In this document: positions 1 through 7,143 of the stretch, in pieces
How positions within the stretch are numbered: position 1 is the first letter of the stretch
Layout of the letters: each line of letters starts with the position of its first letter
Source of the DNA: Apopatocola sp963628785
GTDB lineage: Bacteria > Bacillota > Clostridia > Oscillospirales > Oscillospiraceae
Length of the DNA: 24,439 bases
Assembly (NCBI GenBank): GCA_963628785.1
Contig: CAVGGQ010000026.1
Location: 1 to 24,439 of the forward strand
Direction of reading: 5' to 3'
The notes under the pieces: model-generated
The model's database searches: none
Told to the model about the DNA's origin: nothing
What the model saw: the letters and a program-made list of their open reading frames with translations, nothing else
Program-made: the position numbers and the translations under genes

Positions 1-102
1 TGTATTATACCATACTCAGAGCTTTTTTCATAGTGCCGATTAAATCAGAAGTTCCTTAAAAATATTTAATGTGTTTCATTCTTTAAATCGTGTAACAAAC
101 TC

Positions 103-131
103 TTGCGTTTTTCACTGTTTCGCGGTACAAT
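103..131 (+). promoter_or_regulatory. Sigma-A-type promoter for the yerC-like operon
   Basis: A -35 box TTGCGT (103-108) and a -10 box TACAAT (126-131) are separated by exactly 17 nt, giving a predicted start near 138, about 70 nt upstream of the first gene. A perfect 10-bp palindrome TACGATCGTA (131-140) lies across the predicted start and could be an operator, but it is short. No coding capacity was recognised in positions 1-210. Confidence 0.65.
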
Positions 132-210
132 ACGATCGTAAGCTAACCAACTAACGGGTGAAAGTATTCCAACAATATAAAATAATGATGAAGGTACAGG
201 TGCAGAAGCA

Positions 211-540
211 ATGAACAAGCATATGAAAAAGCCGCGCAACGAGGAGATGTATAAGGCCATCCTCACGCTGAAGACGGTGCCGGAGCTCATGAAGTTCTTC
301 GATGATCTGTGTACGGTCTCGGAGCTGCAGGCCATGGAGCAGCGCTATCAGGTCGCCGTTCTCCTCAGCGAGGGCATGATCTACAACGAAATTCTCGAGA
401 AGACCGGCGCCTCGAGCGCCACCATCAGCCGCGTGAACCGCTCGCTGCAGTACGGCGAGGACGGCTACGGCGTAGCCTTTGCCCGCCTCAAGGAGCAGGA
501 GGAGGCCGAAGCGGCGGAAAAGGAAACATCGGCGAAATGA
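211..540 (+). CDS. TrpR-like transcriptional regulator, YerC/YecD family
   Basis: This is a 109-residue DNA-binding protein of the TrpR superfamily, close in size to the Bacillus YerC/YecD group (about 100 residues). The N-terminal half is helical (residues 8-50), and the helix-turn-helix lies around residues 55-80, where 'EILEKTGASSATISRVNRSL' resembles the TrpR recognition region. The C-terminus is a Glu/Ala-rich tail. The family's ligand and targets are poorly known, so no tryptophan role should be assumed. The start at 211 has only a weak ribosome binding site (AGGTG at 198-202); a second in-frame ATG lies at 223. The stop overlaps the following methyltransferase start (ATGA at 537-540), indicating translational coupling. 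Confidence 0.85.
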   Translation: MNKHMKKPRNEEMYKAILTLKTVPELMKFFDDLCTVSELQAMEQRYQVAVLLSEGMIYNEILEKTGASSATISRVNRSLQYGEDGYGVAFARLKEQEEAEAAEKETSAK

Positions 541-1274
541 ATCGGTGCTATGGACCGCTTGCGGCGCGCTATGATGCGCTGACCGGGGATGTGCCGTATG
601 AAGAGCTGGAAACGTGGTATGAAACGGCCTTTGCCCACGGCGGCAGGGCCGTTCATACCGTTTTGGACCTTTGCTGCGGCACGGGAACACTCTCGCTGCT
701 CCTCGCCGAGCGCGGGTATGAGATGATCTGCGCGGACGCTTCGGCGGAAATGCTCTCGGTGTTCCAGCAGAAGCTCTGTGACCTTCCCGAGGGCGTCATC
801 GCCCCGATGCTTCTCTGCCAGCGAGCGGAGGAGCTGGATCTCTACGATACGGTGGACGCCGCCGTGTGCTCGCTCGACGGCATGAACTATATGCCGCCCG
901 AAACGCTGCCGGAGGTGTTCCGGCGTCTGCATCTGTTCCTCTCTCCGGGAGGGATGCTCTGCTTCGATTTCCTCGCGCCGGAGCACATGCGCTCACTCGA
1001 CGGGCAGTGCTTCGTGGACGAGGAGGACGACACGCTCTGCCTCTGGCGCTCCGAAGTTGAGGGCAATGAGCTGCACTACGGCATGGACATTTTCTGCCGC
1101 ACGCGCGGCTCGCTCTACCGCCGCGATCAGGAGGAGCATACGGAGTACATCCACACACCGGAGAATCTGGAAACGCTCATGAAAAATGCGGGCTTCGGCA
1201 ATATCCGCCTCTTCACGGACGGGCCGCAGCACGCCCTGGGCCGCCGCTTCTTCACGGCGGAATGTATCAAATAA
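537..1274 (+). CDS. Class I SAM-dependent methyltransferase
   Basis: This 245-residue soluble protein has a Rossmann-type methyltransferase fold. Motif I is 'VLDLCCGTGTLS' (about residues 42-53), followed by an acidic residue in 'ICADAS' that should contact the SAM ribose, and a motif IV-like stretch 'DAAVCSLDGMNY'. The methyl acceptor cannot be predicted; the family covers small molecules, tRNA and proteins. The start is the ATG inside the ATGA overlap with the upstream regulator gene, which suits the methyltransferase alignment ('YGPLAARYDALTGD' is the usual N-terminal motif). An open frame continues upstream of 537 to 309, but it overlaps the regulator in another frame and lacks family similarity. 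Confidence 0.88.
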   Translation: MNRCYGPLAARYDALTGDVPYEELETWYETAFAHGGRAVHTVLDLCCGTGTLSLLLAERGYEMICADASAEMLSVFQQKLCDLPEGVIAPMLLCQRAEELDLYDTVDAAVCSLDGMNYMPPETLPEVFRRLHLFLSPGGMLCFDFLAPEHMRSLDGQCFVDEEDDTLCLWRSEVEGNELHYGMDIFCRTRGSLYRRDQEEHTEYIHTPENLETLMKNAGFGNIRLFTDGPQHALGRRFFTAECIK

Positions 1275-1327
1275 CGACAGACATCGGCAATAAACCAACG
1301 GAAAGCCCCATGAAAGGAGAATGCAGC

Positions 1328-2212
1328 ATGGGTGAAATTCTTCGTGCCGTGACCGATGACGGTACGGCAAAAATCTCGGTGATCAACGCCCCCGACATGG
1401 TCGAGCGGGCGAGAAACATTCATCATCTTCATCCGGTCGGCACGGCGGCGCTCGGCCGCACGCTGTGCGGTGCATCGCTGCTTGGCGAGATGCTCAAGGA
1501 GGACAACGCCGTCCTCACGATGCGCATCCAGGGCGGCGGGCCTATCGGCACCATTCTCGCCGTATCCGATAATGCGGGCAATGTGCGCGGCTATGTTTCG
1601 CATCCGGAGGTCAACCTCCCCATCCGCGAGCGGGACGGCAAGCTCGATGTATCCGGCGCAGTCGGCAAAAACGGCCTTCTCACCATCAGCCGTGACATCG
1701 GCCTGCGCGAGCCGTATTCCGGTTCCTCCGCCCTCGTGAGCGGAGAGATCGCCGAGGATCTGGCGGCATATCTTACGGAGAGCGATCAGCTCGGTTCGGC
1801 GTGCGCGCTCGGCGTACTCGTTGATCCCGACGAGAGCGTCAAGGCTGCCGGCGGTTTCATCATGCAGCTCATGCCGAACGCCGAGGAGGAAACCGTAAAG
1901 GTGCTTGAGGAAAACATTTTCCTCATGGATCAGCTCACTACGATCCTCGCCGAGGACGGCCCCGAGGCGGTCATCGGGCAGGTATTCAAAAATCTCGCGT
2001 GGCACAACACGGAGCGGAGCGAAATGGCATATAAATGCTACTGCAGCCGCGAGCGCGTGCTCGGAACGCTCGCCAGCCTCCCTGCGGATGACCTCGCCTC
2101 CCTGCGCGAGGAGAAGAAGGACCTCGAGGTGCGATGCCAGTTCTGCGACGCCGTTTACACCTTCACGCCCGAGGAAGTCGCGGCACTGAACACGGAGCCC
2201 AAAGAGGAATAA
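1328..2212 (+). CDS. hslO: Redox-regulated molecular chaperone Hsp33
   Basis: Hsp33 is a cytosolic holdase that is activated when oxidation releases zinc from a C-terminal four-cysteine centre. This 294-residue protein has the expected length and layout. The N-terminal domain begins 'MGEILRAVTDDGTAKISV', contains the family stretch 'HHLHPVGTAALGRTL' and a substrate-binding core ('GGGPIGTILAVSDNAGNVRGYV'-like), and ends in the zinc switch 'CYCSRER' followed about 30 residues later by 'CQFC'. The start at 1328 is preferred because of the AAAGGAGA ribosome binding site (1313-1320) 7 nt upstream. Earlier in-frame ATGs at 1262 and 1310 lack one. It lies 53 nt downstream of the methyltransferase gene and is probably co-transcribed with it. 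Confidence 0.97.
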   Translation: MGEILRAVTDDGTAKISVINAPDMVERARNIHHLHPVGTAALGRTLCGASLLGEMLKEDNAVLTMRIQGGGPIGTILAVSDNAGNVRGYVSHPEVNLPIRERDGKLDVSGAVGKNGLLTISRDIGLREPYSGSSALVSGEIAEDLAAYLTESDQLGSACALGVLVDPDESVKAAGGFIMQLMPNAEEETVKVLEENIFLMDQLTTILAEDGPEAVIGQVFKNLAWHNTERSEMAYKCYCSRERVLGTLASLPADDLASLREEKKDLEVRCQFCDAVYTFTPEEVAALNTEPKEE

Positions 2213-2260
2213 CGGGAGAGAACAAGGCGGCATCGCCGTCTGAAGAAAGGGAAAGAAATT

Positions 2261-3157
2261 ATGGCGAATCTTGCAGAGCTCCTGCGCCGGCAGGAGGGTA
2301 TGACCCTCTCGCAGGACGGCACAACGTTCTGCGGCACGCGCGGCGGGTATACGTTTTTGTGCATTGCCGTGCAAAAGAAGCTCATCGTATCCGTCATCTG
2401 CGGCGCAGCCCTGCCGACGGACGCCGAAATGAAGCCGTATGCCAAGATCCGTCCGGAGCTCTCCGGAGCATAAGTATCGGGTACGCGCATCACATTCACG
2501 CTGCGCGGCGGCTCGACGCAAAAGGTCACAGCCGATCTGCACACCCTGCTGCCCGAGGTTTTGAAATTCCTCTATTCCAACGGCTACCGGAACTGCTGTG
2601 AAATGACCCGCGTGGAGGGCGCGACAATCGGCTGCATGTCAGGCAGCAATGCAAGGCTCGTCTCCGAAGGGCAGTATTCAGCTCTCGTGAGCAGCGCACA
2701 GCAGAACCGGCGCGCCGACGATGAATCGCAGGAAAACATCGGCCGCGGCCTTCTCTACGCCCTCGTCGGCGGACTGATCGGCGCGATCGTCATTGTGATC
2801 TTCGAGCGCCTCGGCCGCATTGCCGCCCTCTCGGGCGTGATCCTCGGCTACTGCACCATCAACGGCTACCGCAAGGGTGCCGGCAAGATCTCTGCCATCG
2901 GATATATCCTCTGTACGCTCATCATGCTCGCTGCTGTGTATTTCGGCGACCGCATCGATACTGCGATCCAGGCCGTGCAGGAGCTCGGCATCACCTTTGC
3001 CGAAGGATTCCGGTGGATACATGAGCTGGTAGACCAGGATGCCTACATGGCCAACCTCCTGCAGATCTACCTCTTCACCGCAATCGGCACCGTCCCCGCC
3101 GCCCTGAACGCCCACAGAGCCTTCCAACAGACCGATGTAGTCTACCGCGTCGGATAA
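2261..3157 (+). pseudogene. Membrane protein of unknown function, interrupted by an in-frame TAA
   Basis: The reading frame from the ATG at 2261 runs to 3157 with a single stop, TAA at 2471-2473. The codons after it (2474-2560) continue in the same frame as plausible protein ('GTRITFTLRGGSTQKV'), so this looks like one gene of about 298 codons split by a nonsense change, for example TAC to TAA. The first part (70 residues) is soluble. The second part has a short soluble stretch and then three to four hydrophobic helices ('LVGGLIGAIVIVIFE', 'AALSGVILGYCTI', 'ISAIGYILCTLIMLAAVYF', and a final one near 'IYLFTAIGTVPAAL'). A TTG at 2561 could start a second product, but no ribosome binding site precedes it. 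The function was not recognised. It could also be a sequencing error or a tolerated readthrough. Confidence 0.6.
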
Positions 3158-3169
3158 ACAAGCCAAAGG

Positions 3170-3212
3170 AAATCTCCCGAAGCCCCGCTTGCCGGAGCTT
3201 CGAGAGATTTCT
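3170..3212. terminator. Large inverted repeat between convergent genes, probable bidirectional terminator
   Basis: Positions 3170-3187 and 3195-3212 form an 18-bp stem with two mismatches around a 7-nt loop. The stem begins GAAATCTC on one side and ends GAGATTTC on the other. It sits just after the plus-strand block ends (3157) and about 95 nt beyond the end of the minus-strand operon (3307). No long T-run follows on either strand (on the minus strand there is only CTTTGGCTTGTTT), so termination is an inference from position and stem strength. Confidence 0.6.
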
Positions 3213-3254
3213 CACAGCCGGATAACCTATTTTAGAAACGCTTATTTAGACAAT

Positions 3255-3277
3255 ACCGCACAATGCCGTCCGCTGCA
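3255..3277 (+). repeat. Degenerate copy (A) of the GGCARCACCGYAYAAT repeat family
   Basis: The segment ACCGCACAATGCCGTCCGC (from 3255) matches the core of the repeat at 5172 (ACCGCACAATGTCGTCTGC) with two substitutions. It lies in the 149-nt convergent gap, downstream of the nagB-like gene. The left end (CAAT instead of GGCAGC) is decayed and no paired arm remains. Confidence 0.5.
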
Positions 3278-3306
3278 GATTCGTCCCAATCTTTTAATGT
3301 CCGATT

Positions 3307-4035
3307 TCATTCTTCGAAAACGGCTTCGGTGACCAGAAATTCGGCTTGGGGGAGGGATACTGCGATGCTGGCGGGGACTTGACTGCTCGGAGCTTTTTCG
3401 GCGATAAGCGTCTGGATCGCGTCTACCGCCTGCCGTTTGGCGGGCGTGTTTGCTATGACCCAGATGGCCTTCGCCTGCGCGGCGTCGGCGAGACCGATCG
3501 TGACGCCGGCGGTGAGAGCCGGCGCCTTGTGCTCGAAGTATTTTTGCGCTACTTTCGCCGTGGTGCCGGCCACTTCCGCTACATGGATGTGCAGCGACGG
3601 ATCGACACCGGGCTCGTTTAAGGCAACGTGCCCGTTTACGCCGATGCCGAACACGATGACGTCAAACGGACCGTGTGCTTTGAGAAACGTTTCGCCGCGT
3701 GCACATTCCGCCGACGGATCGGCGGCACCGTCGAAGAGAAAAACTTCCTTGAAATCCACGGCATCGAGAAAATGCCTGTGCAGAAAATCCGCCATGGCGC
3801 CGTCGGCATCCTGCGGCAGACCGCACCACTCGTCCATGCCGAAAAAGGCGGCCTCGGAAAACGACAGCTCGCCGCAGCTCACCATTTCTTTTAGTGCGTC
3901 AAACACCGGATAGGAGGAGGTGCCGGCGGCGATTGAGATCAAAGCGTTCGGCTTGGAACGGATAACGGCGGCGATCCGCTCGGCTGTATAGCGGCCCAGC
4001 GCCTTATTGTCGGGAAAACGCTGCATGGCCGTCAT
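3307..4035 (-). CDS. nagB: Glucosamine-6-phosphate deaminase/isomerase (NagB family)
   Basis: NagB converts glucosamine-6-phosphate to fructose-6-phosphate and ammonia in the cytosol. This protein has 242 residues, the length of the short Bacillus type. Visible family motifs are the phosphate loop 'AAGTSSYPVF' (about 36-45), the catalytic-acid motif 'GMDEW' (66-70), 'GIGVNGHVALNEPG' (130-143) with the ring-opening His136 and Glu141, and a late Lys in 'NTPAKRQAV'. Asn precedes Gly-His where the E. coli enzyme has Asp, as also happens in Bacillus NagB. It is the last gene of the minus-strand operon, and its ATG overlaps the stop of the upstream oxidoreductase by 4 nt. No NagA deacetylase is adjacent, so the physiological substrate may be a free amino-sugar phosphate or a related 2-substituted hexose phosphate. 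Confidence 0.85.
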   Translation of the reverse strand: MTAMQRFPDNKALGRYTAERIAAVIRSKPNALISIAAGTSSYPVFDALKEMVSCGELSFSEAAFFGMDEWCGLPQDADGAMADFLHRHFLDAVDFKEVFLFDGAADPSAECARGETFLKAHGPFDVIVFGIGVNGHVALNEPGVDPSLHIHVAEVAGTTAKVAQKYFEHKAPALTAGVTIGLADAAQAKAIWVIANTPAKRQAVDAIQTLIAEKAPSSQVPASIAVSLPQAEFLVTEAVFEE

Positions 4036-5111
4036 CTCCAGTTGTCGGCCGGCTTTGCAGCTTCGGACGGACAGGGAAGTGCTACCTTGCGCCCGTCTCT
4101 GGAGGAGAGATATGCGGCGTGAATGACTTCCAGCACGGCCTTGCCGAATTCACCGTCCGAGACCGGCTTCTTGCCGGTGCGAACGCAGTCCACAAAATGG
4201 GTCAGCTCCTGGGGATATCCCTGGTTAAAGGCCTCTTCGAAAATGGGGAACGTCCAGCCAGTAGTCGCGCCGGCTTTTTCACTGGCATAGTCGTATCCGT
4301 CCAGACTGTACATCTGCGAGGAGTTTCCCTGGAACAGATCCGAGTAGCAGACGCCCTTGTCACCGTATATTTCGATGCAGTCCTGCATGCCGCCCTGCTT
4401 GACCCAGCTGTCTTCACCGATGCACAGCACCTTGCGGCCGCCCTGCTCAAATTCGACTTGGATGACGGAGTGGTCTTCGGCGTCCGTGTCGTGATAGACG
4501 TGCATCAGGTTGCCGTAGATCGATGTTGGAGAGGTGCTTTTCAGCATCCACATGAACCATGCGATCGCGTGGCAGCCCATATCCATCATTACGCCGCCGC
4601 CAGATTTGTCGGACTCGTAGAACCAACGACTGTGAGGGCCGGAGTGCTTCTCGCACTGCTTGAGCATGTACACATTTCCTACGGCGCCACTTTCCACGAT
4701 GGCGCGCACGCGCTCGTACTTCGGCGCAAAGCACAGCTCCTCCGCATACATGAGCAGCTTTCCGTTTTCCCGGCAGGCGGCGATCATTTCGTCGGCTTCC
4801 CGGATAGACAGACACAGCGGTTTTTCGACGATGATGTGCTTTCCGGCACGGGCGGCCTTCAGGCAGACATCATGGTGCAGATAATTGGGCAGACAGATGT
4901 CAATGATATCACACTCGCATTCGGAGAGCAGACGGTCGATATCATCGTAGGCTGCGGGGACATTCATTTTTTCGGCAAAGGCCCTGGCTTTGTCCAAGTG
5001 ACGGGAATATACGGCCGTGACCTCGGCATCATGTACGAAGCGATGATACGAGGAAATATGGATCTCGGAAATAAATCCGCAGCCGAGCACGGCGATCTTG
5101 GTTTTGTTCAT
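4032..5111 (-). CDS. Gfo/Idh/MocA family NAD(P)-dependent oxidoreductase
   Basis: This 359-residue enzyme oxidises or reduces a ring or side-chain hydroxyl of a sugar, sugar acid or cyclitol with NAD(P). The N-terminal Rossmann domain shows 'IAVLGCGFISEIHI' (about 6-19). The conserved 'EKPL' carries the catalytic Lys near residue 97, and the C-terminal catalytic domain contains 'MMDMGCHAIAW', the usual D-x-G-x-H motif. The substrate is not predictable. A ribosome binding site AAGGAG is present but lies about 14 nt before the ATG, longer than usual; no better start exists. Its stop overlaps the next gene (nagB-like), and a 177-nt gap holding palindromic repeats separates it from the gene upstream, which may tune relative expression within the operon. 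Confidence 0.88.
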   Translation of the reverse strand: MNKTKIAVLGCGFISEIHISSYHRFVHDAEVTAVYSRHLDKARAFAEKMNVPAAYDDIDRLLSECECDIIDICLPNYLHHDVCLKAARAGKHIIVEKPLCLSIREADEMIAACRENGKLLMYAEELCFAPKYERVRAIVESGAVGNVYMLKQCEKHSGPHSRWFYESDKSGGGVMMDMGCHAIAWFMWMLKSTSPTSIYGNLMHVYHDTDAEDHSVIQVEFEQGGRKVLCIGEDSWVKQGGMQDCIEIYGDKGVCYSDLFQGNSSQMYSLDGYDYASEKAGATTGWTFPIFEEAFNQGYPQELTHFVDCVRTGKKPVSDGEFGKAVLEVIHAAYLSSRDGRKVALPCPSEAAKPADNWR

Positions 5112-5171
5112 ATACTGCTGTACAGCTCCTTCTTTTTTATTTTTCGGTTTTTATTCGATCAGCGGATCTGA

Positions 5172-5205
5172 GGCAACACCGCACAATGTCGTCTGCGGTG
5201 CTGCC
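5172..5205 (+). repeat. Palindromic repeat (B) of the GGCARCACCGYAYAAT family
   Basis: Arms GGCAACACCGCA (5172-5183) and TGCGGTGCTGCC (5194-5205) pair over 12 bp with one mismatch around a 10-nt loop. The first 27 nt are 26/27 identical to the reverse complement of 11566-11592, the right end of the element at 11434-11592. It lies inside the minus-strand operon, in the 177-nt gap between the 5289-6203 and 4032-5111 genes. Confidence 0.75.
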
Positions 5206-5225
5206 CTGAGAATCCGCAAAGCACT

Positions 5226-5257
5226 GCAGAGCCGGTTTTCTCGCGGAACGGCTCTGC
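5226..5257. repeat. Inverted repeat next to repeat B
   Basis: GCAGAGCCG (5226-5234) and CGGCTCTGC (5249-5257) form a perfect 9-bp stem with a 14-nt loop. No T-run follows it on the minus strand, so it is more likely an mRNA-processing or stability structure, or part of the same repeat insertion, than a full terminator. Confidence 0.55.
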
Positions 5258-5288
5258 AGCGTTCATCGGCGGATATTACCGATGCAGG

Positions 5289-6203
5289 TTACAGATACTG
5301 CCGAATAAAGCGGTAACTCTGTTCAATGCCTTTGCAGACATCTTCGGGGCAGCTTTCAAAGGCCTTGTCTTCCACCTCGATGACGGCGCAACCGTTGTAG
5401 CGGATGTCGTTGAGAGCGGAAATAAAAGCTCCGAAGTCGACGCCGCCCATTCCCGGCAGCTTCGGCGAATGCCACAGGGTGGGGTAGGCGAAGCAGCCGT
5501 ACTCATCCAGCTTATCCTGGTAAATCTTAATGTCTTTGAAGTGAACATGATAGATGCGGTCGGCAAATTCATAGATCGGCTTTGTATAACTTGCACGCGT
5601 CAGATACGGATGGGACGGGTCAAAGGCCAGTCCGAGGGCGTGCGAGGGAATTCGGCGGAACATATCGCGCCAGATGGCGGGAGAGCAGGCCAAGTTGTTT
5701 CCGCCCGGCCATTCGTTGACCGTATAGAGCATCGGGCAGTTCTCAATGGCGATACGTACGCCCTTCTTCTCCGCATAGGCCACGATCGGATTCCAGACGA
5801 CTTCAAACTTATCGAGATTTTCCTCTACGGTCTTGTTCTTGTCTTTTCCGATGAAGGTCGTAACGACGTTGACGCCCATGAAGGCCGAGGCATCGATCAG
5901 ACGGTAGATGTGATGAACGGCCAGACTTGCAGCTTCCTCATCCGCATCCATGGGGTTAGGATAGTATCCCAGAGAGGCAATGGTGATGCCTTTGTCTTCG
6001 GCATACTTCTTGTAGTAGAGCAGCTTGGCATCGTCGCACTCGTCCAGATCGATATGCGTGATGCCGGCGTAGCGCCGAACGGCCTTTCCTCTTGGCCAGC
6101 AGCAGACTTCCACGCAGCTGAAGCCGACCTTGGCGGCGTAGTCGATTACTTGCTCGAACGTGTAGTCGGGGAGAATGGCGGAATGCAGACCGAGATTCAT
6201 CAT
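5289..6203 (-). CDS. TIM-barrel sugar-phosphate isomerase/epimerase-like protein
   Basis: This 304-residue member of the AP-endonuclease-2/xylose-isomerase-like TIM-barrel superfamily belongs to the group that includes IolE, hydroxypyruvate isomerase and tagatose 3-epimerases. Likely metal ligands are visible at strand ends: Glu in 'IAIENCP', Asp/His in 'LAFDPSHP', His in 'YHVHFKD', and the C-terminal Glu in 'AVIEVED'. The start at 6203 is chosen because AAGGAGGA (6211-6218 on the complementary strand) lies 7 nt upstream and the fold begins 'MNLGLHSAILPDYTFEQ'. An in-frame upstream ATG at 6248 would add 15 residues unlike the family and lies inside the spacing around repeat C. The reaction is unknown: epimerisation, dehydration of a keto-sugar or C-glycosidic elimination are all known in relatives. 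Confidence 0.85.
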   Translation of the reverse strand: MMNLGLHSAILPDYTFEQVIDYAAKVGFSCVEVCCWPRGKAVRRYAGITHIDLDECDDAKLLYYKKYAEDKGITIASLGYYPNPMDADEEAASLAVHHIYRLIDASAFMGVNVVTTFIGKDKNKTVEENLDKFEVVWNPIVAYAEKKGVRIAIENCPMLYTVNEWPGGNNLACSPAIWRDMFRRIPSHALGLAFDPSHPYLTRASYTKPIYEFADRIYHVHFKDIKIYQDKLDEYGCFAYPTLWHSPKLPGMGGVDFGAFISALNDIRYNGCAVIEVEDKAFESCPEDVCKGIEQSYRFIRQYL

Positions 6204-6240
6204 GGAAATGTCCTCCTTATTCATTCTATTCTTGTTCTTG

Positions 6241-6274
6241 GGCAGCACCGTATAATATTTTCTGCAGCGCTGCC
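6241..6274 (+). repeat. Repeat (C) of the GGCARCACCGYAYAAT family
   Basis: GGCAGCACCGTATAAT (6241-6256) matches the left end of the 11434-11592 element with one or two changes. An inverted partner GCTGCC ends at 6274. It occupies most of the 81-nt gap between two TIM-barrel genes of the minus-strand operon. The embedded TATAAT has no well-placed -35 box on the plus strand, so it is not called as a promoter. Confidence 0.6.
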
Positions 6275-6284
6275 GGTGGTTTCA

Positions 6285-7133
6285 TTACAGTGTCGTCAGA
6301 ATTTCCCGGAGAAAACAAACGGCGGAACGGATGTCATCTGCTCCGCTCTTTGCCTCGCGTTCGATCGTCAGAAAACCGGAGTATCCTGCGTTTTGAAGCG
6401 CGTGAAGATAGGGAATCCAGCGCACGTTTCCTTCGCCCAGCGGCGTTTCCTCACAGCACGGGTTGGAAAGCACCCACTCCAGACCGAACTCGGCGAATTT
6501 GTGATAGAAATCCTCGGGACGAATGGACTTGAGAGACTTCCCGTCCTTGGCGTGGGTGTGGACGATCGCCTCGCCGGCATCCGAGACGCCGGCTACTTCG
6601 TCGTCCGCACCGACCATGACCAGGTTGGCAGGGTCATAGTTGATCCCCATGCCTTTGCCGCAGGCATCCACGAATTTTCGAAGCGTCTTGATTTTTTCGG
6701 GCCCTGTTTCCACTGCAATCACCGCACCGCGGCTCGCGGCATATGCGGCGGCTTCGCCGGCCGCATCCAGCATGATCCGGTAACGGGGTTCCGACGGGTC
6801 GGGAGGCACAACGCCGATGTGCGTCGTGACGATGCGGCAGTCCACCTCCGAGGCGAGATCGATGACTTTCTTCAGGTAGTCGATCTTGGCATCGTTGTCT
6901 TCTGCCTTTTCCAGACCGAACCCGCCGAGCTCTCCGCAAAGAGCTGTGACGGTCTGACCGCAACTCCGGGCCAAGGAACGGACATCTGCCACGGTCTGTT
7001 CGGAGACCGTGCGCGGATCAAATTCATTGGCTGCATAGATCTGTACACCTTCCGCGCCGCAGCGGGCCGACTCGCGGATCCCTTCGAGAAGACCGACTCC
7101 GAACCAGTCGGCCAGTGTTGCTATTTTGAACAT
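6285..7133 (-). CDS. TIM-barrel sugar-phosphate isomerase/epimerase-like protein
   Basis: This 282-residue TIM-barrel protein belongs to the same superfamily as its neighbour but is clearly a different subgroup. Its N-terminus 'MFKIATLADWFGVGLLEGI' and middle 'TTHIGVVPPD' are absent from the other two copies. Candidate metal ligands are Glu in 'AVETGPE', Asp in 'INYDPAN', His in 'VHTHAKD' and the terminal Glu in 'LTIEREA'. The catalysed step is unknown, but its position immediately after (10 nt) an oxidoreductase gene matches the common pairing in which the oxidoreductase makes a keto-sugar that the TIM-barrel enzyme then isomerises or dehydrates. A purine-rich GAGGGCAG just upstream serves as the ribosome binding site. 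Confidence 0.85.
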   Translation of the reverse strand: MFKIATLADWFGVGLLEGIRESARCGAEGVQIYAANEFDPRTVSEQTVADVRSLARSCGQTVTALCGELGGFGLEKAEDNDAKIDYLKKVIDLASEVDCRIVTTHIGVVPPDPSEPRYRIMLDAAGEAAAYAASRGAVIAVETGPEKIKTLRKFVDACGKGMGINYDPANLVMVGADDEVAGVSDAGEAIVHTHAKDGKSLKSIRPEDFYHKFAEFGLEWVLSNPCCEETPLGEGNVRWIPYLHALQNAGYSGFLTIEREAKSGADDIRSAVCFLREILTTL

Positions 7134-7143
7134 AGTGCTGCCC

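Noticed and set aside
131..140. Palindrome TACGATCGTA at the predicted start of the first operon as an operator
   Set aside because: Only 10 bp, no second copy found in the window and no cognate regulator evident; mentioned only within the promoter entry.
3595..3640. Apparent loss of a catalytic Asp in the NagB-like protein (GVNGH instead of the E. coli NDGH)
   Set aside because: Bacillus-type NagB enzymes also have Asn before Gly-His, so this is a normal subtype difference.
6236..6256. TATAAT inside repeat C as a plus-strand promoter
   Set aside because: No -35 box at 16-18 nt, it would be antisense to the operon, and the hexamer is part of the dispersed repeat.
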